Assembly (NCBI GenBank): GCA_041748075.1
Contig: JBGTDX010000073.1
Coordinates: 1-64,000, forward strand
Length of the DNA stretch: 64,000 bases
Direction: 5' to 3'
From: JBGSYJ01 sp041748075
GTDB taxonomy: Bacteria; Acidobacteriota; Thermoanaerobaculia; Gp7-AA8
Below the pieces are notes generated by a model. The model made no database searches and was not told the origin of the DNA. It saw nothing but the letters and a program-made list of their open reading frames with translations. The position numbers and the translations under genes were made by a program. Each line of letters starts with the position of its first letter. Positions within the stretch are counted from its first letter, which is position 1. Shown piece by piece: positions 26,701 to 33,800 of the stretch.

Positions 26701-26854
26701 CGTCGCCTACCGGCTGATCGCACGCGGTACGGTCGAAGAGAAAATTCTCGATCTCCAGGCGGCGAAACGCGAGCTCGCCAGCTCGATCATCACCGACGAA
26801 AACAGCGTTCTCCGCGCGCTGGACGTCGACGATCTCGACCGGCTTCTGTCATGA
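23708..26854 (+). CDS. SNF2-family DEAD/DEAH-like ATPase with N-terminal SWIM zinc finger
   Basis: DNA-dependent ATPase or translocase of the Swi2/Snf2 (RapA/HepA-related) group, 1048 residues. Residues C63-T-C65 and C75-K-H77 make a SWIM zinc finger, likely for DNA or protein contacts. A roughly 500-residue middle of unknown fold follows. The helicase core starts near 590: Walker A GLGKT (622-626), DEAQ (715-718), SGTPIEN, and the C-terminal half with GGLGLNLTAADYVFLLDPW and the RTHRIGQ arginine-finger motif. Start is GTG without a good ribosome site. It is followed by a glycosyltransferase 51 bases on; the two are probably unrelated in function. Confidence 0.93.
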   Translation: MRPEKSLKRFVAPGIRSRGEDYYLSNRVRTIHREGRTIQCTVRGSDIYSVQLTAEKDNLVTSCTCPFFDEQGQTCKHIWAAIRESSVRDLLSGSFNSLTHSGKLVPFRPRQVPVSSEPPPKWRSFLDALPRASSAAGSLHRTSPLPDEILYILGETTTVAPKWSLNLAVKARSRKRNGEWGPPKRFSPDLRQIELLDPFDREMLLTLNLQTSAVPIDSDHRLRPASAAMLLEKLARGGRLYLERGPGITTSLEWDDGPEWELIVEVVHVESGDGYAMRGALVRGDEHEPLDALRLIIPGLLVTGQRAARLADTDALEWVNVLLKAGTVEIPARERDALVARLLHAPTAIRVPNDLAAEEVNVALTPIIRLGRAHEDAGDVFEADLLFRYRDLEIDSSEELRAWLDGRQIIRRDIAREQSCIRELAKSGFVTNYHRGFTIRAGMLGPALDQLVRKGWLVEIDGKSVRTADDTNAEISSGIDWFDLGGGARFGTETVPLPDLLTALERHRPVVLLADGSLGIVPGEWVEQFASIAQLAERTGNALRFKNHQALLIDALLGARADSTDRGFAQIRERVTKAQRAEPAHESDSFRGELRPYQREGLGWLLYLREAGIGGCLADDMGLGKTIQVLALLDRLPREDRSPSIVVAPRSLLFNWKKEAERFTPGLRVLEHHGNDRVRDASYFAEYDLILTTYGTMRLDIAQLAEIEFRYAILDEAQSVKNSSSQIAKAVRLLRSQHRLALSGTPIENHIGELWSLFEFLDPGMLGPARWFQRNFAARTVTQEKRQLLGSILRPLILRRTKEQVAPELPSRTEQTLYCELEPSERKRYEELRQYYRVTLLQSVREKGLARSKMHVLEALLRLRQAACHPALLDKSAGGTSSKLQLLFDELDEVIESGHRALVFSQFTSLLALVRNDLDKRGIAYSYLDGTTRNRGRIVEEFQSEAGPPLFLISLKAGGLGLNLTAADYVFLLDPWWNPAVEAQAIDRTHRIGQEKPVVAYRLIARGTVEEKILDLQAAKRELASSIITDENSVLRALDVDDLDRLLS

Positions 26855-26905
26855 GTAATGGATTGAACGCGTAGTTCCGGTATCCTTCCTGCGTTACTCC
26901 CGACT

Positions 26906-28402
26906 ATGACTACTCTCCGAATTCTCATTACCAACAACACTCTCGCCAACCGCGCGGGCAGCGAGCTTTACGTGCGGGACCTCGCCACCGGTCTTCGTGA
27001 TCGCGGACACTCGCCCGTGGCATTCAGTACCCTGCTCGGCGAAGTCGCCGAAGAGCTTCGCCTCCTGTCGATACCGGTCATAGACGACCTTTCGATTCTT
27101 CAGTCCCCGCCGGACATCATCCATGGCCAACATCACATGGAGACGATGACAGCACTCGCGCACTTCCCTGGAGTCCCCGCCGTTTACGTATGCCATGGCT
27201 GGCTTCCGTGGGAGGAGACTCCACCGATCCACCCCAGAATCGGTCGCTACATCGCCGTCGACAACACCGTCCGGGATCGGCTCGTAATCGAACACGGGAT
27301 CCCGGAAGACAAAGTCGACGTCGTATTGAATTTTGTCGACACTGGCCGCTTCCAACCGCGGCCTCCCCTGCCCTCCCGGCCTTCGAGGGCGCTCGTTTTC
27401 AGCAATGAGGCTTCCGCCGGATCTACCCTCGATCTGCTCCGGGACGCGTGCAACCAGCGCGGCATCGAGCTCGATGTTCGCGGCGCGGGAGTGGGAGCCA
27501 GTCTCGCCGAGCCGGAGCACATTCTCCCGCACTACGACCTCGTATTCGCCCGTGGGAGAAGTGCGATCGAAGCGCTGGCTGTAGGGACAGCAGTCGTGCT
27601 GATCGCACCCGATACCCTCGGACAGATGATCTCCATGGACAACCTCTTGCAGATTCGCTCGATGAACTTCGGCCTCCGCGCGATTCAGCGGCCCATATCG
27701 CTCGAGCTTCTCCTGAATGAAATCGACCGTTACCACGCGGAAGATGCCGGGTCCGTCAGCCGGGAAATCCGGAAGATCGCTGACGTGCAGAGCGCGATCG
27801 ACTCGATCGCGAAGATTTATGCCCGGGTGCTCGTAGAGCATGAGAAGAAGACCCCCGACATCGCGGGCGAATCTCCAGCCATCGGCAACTACCTCCGATG
27901 GCTCTCTGCCTCGATGAAAGGGAAAGTCCTCGGCCTCAACCACACTCCCGCTCTCCGAAGCCGCGTGCGGAATCTGGAAGGTGAGCTCCTCGACCTTCAA
28001 CACTCACTTGCGGCCAGTCAGGCGGAGGTTCGCGATTTCCAGAACGCAGAAGCGCATGTCACATCAGAGCTTGGTACACTCCTCGGTCAGTTCGAGGCGA
28101 GCCAGGCTCGAACGCTCGAGTCCGAAAAAACAATCTCAGAGCTGGACTCCCGACTTGACGGTCTGCTCCGAGAGAATGCGGACCTGACATCCGAAACGAA
28201 GCGTCTCACCGGCGAGCTTGCCAGGTACCAGACAGAAATCGCTTCGCTTTGCGCAGAGCACGAAGAACGGGAATCGACCCTCCGGAAGACGGTGGACGAT
28301 CTGACTTCACGTCTGGCCACCGCAGAGTCGGAGAAACGCGACTGGGAAAGAACCCTCTCGGCACGCATTGTGAGAATGGTACGTCGCAGGATGTGGAAGT
28401 GA
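26906..28402 (+). CDS. GT4-like glycosyltransferase with C-terminal coiled coil
   Basis: Probable nucleotide-sugar glycosyltransferase of GT-B fold. The N-terminal half begins with a strand and a Gly-rich loop (LITNNTLANRAGSELYVRDL) as in GT4 proteins, and the second Rossmann half contains ALVFSNEAS and the ARGRSAIEALAVGTAVV segment, equivalent to the E-x7-E donor site although only one Glu is clear. Residues about 345-480 form a long heptad-rich coiled coil (runs of LEGELLDLQHSL type and RENADLTSETKRLTGELA), ending in a basic tail. Such a tail could mediate oligomerisation or attachment to a membrane complex. No membrane segment. Acceptor and pathway are unknown. Confidence 0.78.
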   Translation: MTTLRILITNNTLANRAGSELYVRDLATGLRDRGHSPVAFSTLLGEVAEELRLLSIPVIDDLSILQSPPDIIHGQHHMETMTALAHFPGVPAVYVCHGWLPWEETPPIHPRIGRYIAVDNTVRDRLVIEHGIPEDKVDVVLNFVDTGRFQPRPPLPSRPSRALVFSNEASAGSTLDLLRDACNQRGIELDVRGAGVGASLAEPEHILPHYDLVFARGRSAIEALAVGTAVVLIAPDTLGQMISMDNLLQIRSMNFGLRAIQRPISLELLLNEIDRYHAEDAGSVSREIRKIADVQSAIDSIAKIYARVLVEHEKKTPDIAGESPAIGNYLRWLSASMKGKVLGLNHTPALRSRVRNLEGELLDLQHSLAASQAEVRDFQNAEAHVTSELGTLLGQFEASQARTLESEKTISELDSRLDGLLRENADLTSETKRLTGELARYQTEIASLCAEHEERESTLRKTVDDLTSRLATAESEKRDWERTLSARIVRMVRRRMWK

Positions 28403-28671
28403 GCTCCGGCAGTCAGCGTGATTCACGCCTCGAGCACTTCGAGCCCGGTCGGCCTCTCTTATCACAGTGGCACAACGAAACTGTACCCATGTTTCTCGAA
28501 GCCGAGCGCTCGTAAAACCGGTGAGCATCGTCCCATTTGAGATTACTCGACCTGCGGCTGCTGGGATTGTCGCGCCGCCTGCCCGTTGCTGAGATCGCGG
28601 CATCCCTTTTGCTCTGAACCGGAGTGATCACCTGCGGACGTCTGATCGCGTATCCGTGATGCCGCTGCCCG

Positions 28672-29580
28672 TCACTCCGTCGGAACTGCACACGTCGACT
28701 CGTCACGCTGCTGCCTCTGGATTCGCCAGATCAGCAGGGTCACCGTGGACAACAGCAACCAGCCAGGCAGCCCGTCATACATCATCTTCGTCCCGGCCCA
28801 GTCCGGTGGAGAAGTTCCACTGAGCGAGGAGACGACGCCATGAAGCATCAGAACTGACGCGGCATGGACACCTACCGAAGGCCAGAGAGAGCTCGATCGC
28901 AGAAAAAGGGCTGAGAGCAGAAGTCCGAAGAGAAACAGCCCCAGGATGGACGGCCAGAAAGCCGGGCTGAACATGTGGCGGGCCCAGATGCTCAACGCCA
29001 TCAGAGCTCCCTGCCACGTATCAGCCACATCTACGGTCACATGCCTGGGCTTGAATCCGTGCACGAGCGCGTAGATGAAATTCGTCCACACGAGCGCAAC
29101 GAGCACCCCTTTCGATCTCGTCATCCGGCGGAGCATCCATCCGCGGAAAAAGAGCTCCTCGAGGAATGCGATGACGAACCCGGACAGGGCGTACCGGGCA
29201 GCGCGGGATATGTAGTCCGGCCGGAGTTGCCACTTCATCCATCCGGCGGAAAGCTCGATCTGAATCAGCGCCGCGATGACGGCGACTGTCATCACATACG
29301 CGCCGACGGTCGCGCCGGCATTCTGCTTCGAGAATGTGAGTCCATAGCTCTCGAGATTGCCGTCCCTCCAGGGTCGCAGACGGAACGCGAGAACGATCAC
29401 GGCAGCGAGCAGAAGAATCCTGCGGAACGTCCGGAGAAAATCGAACTCGAAACCGAGAAGAATCGAGAGGTCGAATATGGCCGGAGTGAGAGCGACCGCG
29501 CAGCCGATGCCGACTGCGAACCAGAATGCAGTTACGAGTCCTCTGGGAATGCGCTGAACCATGCCGCCGATGGAACACAT
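28672..29580 (-). CDS. CPBP-family intramembrane metalloprotease
   Basis: Membrane protein of the CAAX-protease/bacteriocin-processing (Abi, CPBP) family, about eight hydrophobic segments in 302 residues. The motif EELFFRGWMLR near 145 (EExxxR) and the later NFIYALVHG (FxxxH-like) are the expected catalytic residues. It has no bacteriocin or antitoxin genes nearby. The first ATG at 29580 has no ribosome site; the ATG six codons in is an alternative. It is one of a run of minus-strand genes (28672-38093); the 269-base gap downstream (28403-28671) holds nothing I can identify. Confidence 0.85.
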   Translation of the reverse strand: MCSIGGMVQRIPRGLVTAFWFAVGIGCAVALTPAIFDLSILLGFEFDFLRTFRRILLLAAVIVLAFRLRPWRDGNLESYGLTFSKQNAGATVGAYVMTVAVIAALIQIELSAGWMKWQLRPDYISRAARYALSGFVIAFLEELFFRGWMLRRMTRSKGVLVALVWTNFIYALVHGFKPRHVTVDVADTWQGALMALSIWARHMFSPAFWPSILGLFLFGLLLSALFLRSSSLWPSVGVHAASVLMLHGVVSSLSGTSPPDWAGTKMMYDGLPGWLLLSTVTLLIWRIQRQQRDESTCAVPTE

Positions 29581-29619
29581 TGTAGGGCTGGATCCGAGGA
29601 TTTGCGAGAGCGGTCTGGA

Positions 29620-30039
29620 TCATTCTGGTGGAGGCGTCCCCCGCAACTTCTTGATGGCGCCACGCTGCTTTTTCTCCTCGATTCTCCGAGCCCTCGTGGC
29701 TTTCGACACCCGGGTCGCTTTTCGCGGCCGTTGCTCGGAAAGGGCTTCCCGCACCAGTTCGGCGAACCGGGCAATCGCCGCTTCGCGATTCGCTCCCTGC
29801 GCGCGGTGTTTCTGGCTCGACACATGAAGCACACCGTCGCCAGTCACCCGGGAGCGTAGCGCGTCCAGTAACTTCTGTTTCTGCGCGTCGTCCAGAGCGG
29901 TCGACTTCCCGATATCGAACCAGAGCGTGATTCGGCTGTTGACCTTGTTGACGTTCTGGCCACCCGGACCGCTGCTTCGCGAAGCCGTCAGCGTGATCTC
30001 GTCGTCGGGGATCGAAAGGACTTCGTTGATCTCGATCAT
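29620..30039 (-). CDS. arfB: Alternative ribosome-rescue factor / peptidyl-tRNA hydrolase ArfB (YaeJ type)
   Basis: Releases nascent chains from ribosomes stalled on mRNA without a stop codon. The 139-residue protein has the release-factor catalytic loop SSGPGGQNVNKV near residues 22-33 (GGQ) and a basic C-terminal tail (many K/R, KKLRG) that in ArfB enters the empty mRNA channel. Length matches the E. coli protein (140). No second release-factor domain is present, so it is not RF1 or RF2. It sits between the CPBP protease and a small hydrolase, with no link to translation genes. Confidence 0.95.
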   Translation of the reverse strand: MIEINEVLSIPDDEITLTASRSSGPGGQNVNKVNSRITLWFDIGKSTALDDAQKQKLLDALRSRVTGDGVLHVSSQKHRAQGANREAAIARFAELVREALSEQRPRKATRVSKATRARRIEEKKQRGAIKKLRGTPPPE

Positions 30040-30126
30040 TGGTGAGCTCGTCCATTCCTCGCTCGAGCGGCGCGCTTCTCGTCAAGAATTTTTGCACAAG
30101 CGCATCGTCGTCTTTCCGATCACCAC

Positions 30127-30765
30127 TCACGCCGAACGAGAGGTCTGTTCTTTCACGAACTCAGCCGCCAGCACCACCGCCTCTTCGATGTTCTGCCTCT
30201 CGGTCCTTCCCGACTTCGCCCGTGGCTTGAGCGAGTGATCGCCATCCTCAATCCACGCGACACGTATCGACGGCGCAAGCTCATACATCAGAATGTCTTC
30301 GGGCGTTCCGAACGAATCACGCGTTCCCTGAATGATCAGCGCGGGAGTGCGAAGAGTCTTCAGATGACTGATGCGATCCCCCGGTGGCTTGCCAGGCGCG
30401 TGGAATGGATAGCCGAAGCAGACGAGACCTCGGACGCCCGCCTCATCGGCGACGAGGCTCGCCATCCGTCCACCCATCGACTTGCCGCCGATGAACAGCC
30501 GGTCCCTGTCGCCCAGCTCTTCGATCACTTCGAGCCAGACTTCCCGCAGACGCGACTCGCGATCAGGAGGCTTTTTTCCACCATTGCGGCGGGACGCCAT
30601 GTAAGGAAACTCGAAACGCGCAACGCGCAGCCCTCTCGCTCCGAGATCTTCAGCCACTTCGTTCATGAAGGGCGAGTCCATCGGCGCTCCCGCTCCGTGC
30701 GCGAGCACCACCGTGGACGGCGCCTTCTTCGGACCGTCGAAGAGAATCTTGCGCTGTTCGGCCAT
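30127..30765 (-). CDS. Small alpha/beta hydrolase of the KANL3/Tex30 type
   Basis: Soluble alpha/beta hydrolase of about 212 residues from the ATG at 30765; a longer frame to 30828 would read into repeat DNA and is rejected. The pattern is VVLAHGAGAPMDSPF near residue 20, then GGKSMGGRMAS with the serine nucleophile near 97, and a late DGDHSLK with the catalytic histidine. This matches dienelactone-hydrolase-like proteins of the KANL3/Tex30 group; the reaction is unknown. No ribosome-binding site is present, because the region up to the ATG is filled by heptanucleotide repeats (30769-30858). Confidence 0.82.
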   Translation of the reverse strand: MAEQRKILFDGPKKAPSTVVLAHGAGAPMDSPFMNEVAEDLGARGLRVARFEFPYMASRRNGGKKPPDRESRLREVWLEVIEELGDRDRLFIGGKSMGGRMASLVADEAGVRGLVCFGYPFHAPGKPPGDRISHLKTLRTPALIIQGTRDSFGTPEDILMYELAPSIRVAWIEDGDHSLKPRAKSGRTERQNIEEAVVLAAEFVKEQTSRSA

Positions 30766-30768
30766 GAC

Positions 30769-30858
30769 GAGTTGTGGGTTCTGAGTTCTGAGTGCTGGGT
30801 TCTGAGTTCCGAGTTCTGCGCCTTCCACTCACAACTCAGAACTCACAACTCACAACTC
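30769..30858. repeat. Heptanucleotide tandem repeats in inverted arms, filling an intergenic gap
   Basis: Left arm: about seven copies of a 7-base unit like gagttct (variants gggttct, gagttgt). Right arm: about four copies of aactcac or aactcag. The arms are near-complementary, so the locus can fold into a long hairpin. The repeats run from 4 bases before the start codon of the small hydrolase to 4 bases after the end of the kinase gene, occupying the complete intergenic space. Confidence 0.85.
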
Positions 30859-30861
30859 CCT

Positions 30862-33800
30862 CTACCGTTGTACCCGCAGCTCGTCATACTGAACCTCCGG
30901 AACCGAAACGTTCAAGGCAAGACCGTCGACTTCAGGACGGGCGATGCGATAAATCTGCTCGTTGAACAGCGGGAGTAACAGTGCGTCCCGGGCGACCATC
31001 TGCTCGATCTCCTGATAGATGGTGTGCCGAGCGGACGGGTCGGATTGCTCCCTGCCTCTTTCCGTCAGGTGGTCGAGCTCCGCGGAGCCACAGAAGCGCC
31101 CGATCGTACCGGCCTGGCGATGAACCAGGCCATACGCGAACGTATCGGAATCGGGATAGTCCGCGAACCATCGCCCGATCATGACGTCCGCCTCCCCTTT
31201 TGCGTTCGCCTCGATGTACTCGCTCATCGTCCTGGAGACCACACGGATCCGCACGCCTTTGCTGGCGAACGCCTCCATCAGTTCCTTCCCGACTCCTGCA
31301 TACTGCTCGAAGAAAACGGGATGGACCGCGGCCGTCAACTCGATTTCGTCGAGCTTCTCGCCTCGCGGGCGGACCGCTCCCGAACGACTCGCCTGAGCCG
31401 GTTCAAAACCGAGCAGTCCCGGCGGAATGACGCCATGAGCCGGAATGGCCAGCCGTCCGATCTGGCGCTGCACGATTCCGGCGACGTCGACCGCACCGAT
31501 CACACGCCGGCGCAATTCCGGATCGGCCAGAGGGCCGCGATTGCGGTTGAACACTGCGAAATAGATCGAGAGCCGAGGCGCCTCTTTGTATCCGGCCGCG
31601 AACGCCGGATCGTGACGAAGTGCCTCCACGTCCGATGGACGAAGATCGCCCGCCAGGGAAAACTCTCCGGCTCGGAACTTTTCGCGGATCTCATCGCTGC
31701 CTATGCCGAACCGGAACACGAGCGCCTCGCTCTTCGGATATCCCTCCCTCCAGTAATACGGATTCCGCTCGAGCTCGAGACTGCGAGTCGATTCGAATGC
31801 GACCACACGAAACGGTCCCGTGCCGATACACCCTGACATCCAGGAGGTACCCATCTCCTGCGTTCCCTCGGGAACGATCGCCGAGGTGACGTGCGAGAGG
31901 ACCGCGGGAAAAAAAGAAAGCGGATGCACCAGCTCCATCACAATTTCGTGGGACGACACGATCGAGAATCCCTCGAGCTCCCGCGCGCGGCCCTCCATCA
32001 GTTCGGTTGCCCCTTTGATGGCCGTAAAGAACCATCCCGCAAGGCTCCCTTTCAGCGTAAACAGCCGCTCGAACGTGTACCGAACATCCCTCGCGCTCAT
32101 GCGGCGCCCGTCATGAAAACGGACGTCATCGCGAAGCCGGATGCGGTAGCGCCTCCCTCCATCTTCCGAAACAATGGAGCTCGCAAGCCACGGAACCACG
32201 CGCGCGCCTTCCCCGACCCGCGTAAGCGTCTCGAATACACTGGGCAGCGCTTCGTTCATTTCGACTGTCGTGGCCCGGGTAGGCTCGATCGAATCCATGA
32301 GTCCGCCGATTGGGACGACCACCGTCCCGCCCGTGACCCCTGGGGAGACGGCGGGAGCCTGTGCCGCCTTGCCGAGTTCGGCGTAATTCACAAACGGCGA
32401 AGTGCTCCGGAGTTGCAGCCCGCGCACGAGAGGATTCGCAAGGCGGTAGTCAATCTCGTGGAAGAGCGGGAGCACGGAGCCGGATTCCGAGATGGCCTGC
32501 TCAAACCGGCGGTAGACGGCCTCGCGCGCGGCCGGCCGCCTTTCGGTCCTCCCCTCCTCGATGAGCTGGTCGAGCGCCTGTGAAGAGAAATAGCGGGAGA
32601 CAATTCCGCTTCCGGAGTGGAACAGCCCGTGTGCGAACGTGTCAGGGTCATCGTAATCGGCGACCCACCTCATGATTCGAAGGTCGACCCGATCGTCCTC
32701 ATTGTAGGAGGCCATGAACGACTCGAGGGTCGGCGTGGCGATCTCGATCTCCACGCCGAGGCTGGACCAGACCTCCATCATGGCATCGAGCAGCGCGCGG
32801 TAACGGTCCTGATAAAGGGGATGCACCGCGGCGCGCAGAGTCAGCGGGAACTCGAGTCCGCTGCCCGCAAGCAGTTCTGCGGCCTGCTCGCGCGAGATGG
32901 GATGCCTGCGCCGCCCTGGATCGTGACCGAGGATTCCAGGCGGAATGAGCGTCGTGGTTGGCTGTGCCAGGCGGCCAAGCGAGCCCCAGACGAGATCGTG
33001 CACGGGGAGAACCCCGCAAAGCGCGCGCCGAAGCGCGTCATTTCCTCCAGCGGCCGTCGCGTGATTGAACACGGCAAAATAAGTGATCTTGTTTGGAACT
33101 TCCTGAAGACCGTTTCGGAAGCGCGGATCGCGAAGCAGCTCGTCAAGGTCCTGGGGCAGGAGCTCGCGGCCGACATCGATCTCCCCGGAGCGCATCAGCG
33201 CTGCCCGGGCGGAGGCGTTGCGTACGACACGAAACTCGATCGCGTCGAGCCGTGGACATCCAGCCGTCCAATACGCATCATTCTTCTCCATGACGATCCG
33301 TTCCGAATCATGCACGACGATCCGGAAGGGGCCGGTGCCAGCGACGGACCGCTTTCCACCTGTATCCACCGAGGCATGGCCAATCCCGGTGCCCGGGTCG
33401 GTCAGCAGCGCGGGATACATCGGCAGCGACTCGCGCAGCCTGATCTCGAGGTCGCGCTCGCCGTGCACGATGATGCCGGCGATGTTCTCGGCGCCGCCCT
33501 CGCGGAACTCCTCGAAACCGCTGATGACCGACCACGCCGCGGTCTCGCGAATCCGGCTGCGCACCGAGTCCTCGATCGAGTCTTTGACCGATTGCGCGGT
33601 CAGCAGCGAGCCGTCGTGAAACCGCACTCCCTCACGCAGAGCAAGACGCATTGCCCTGCCATCGTCGATCACGTCCCAGCTCTCGCCGAGAGATGCGACG
33701 AGATGACCTCGGTCGTCGGTGGTGACGAGTCCCTCGAAGACAAGTCCCAGAGTCTCCGATTCCTCGAGCAGGGCAATTTCCCCAGGCTCTGTAGCCGGCG

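Noticed and set aside
30769..30858. Possible CRISPR array
   Set aside because: Units are 7 bases long with no spacers; the structure is tandem and inverted, unlike CRISPR repeats of 24-47 bases.
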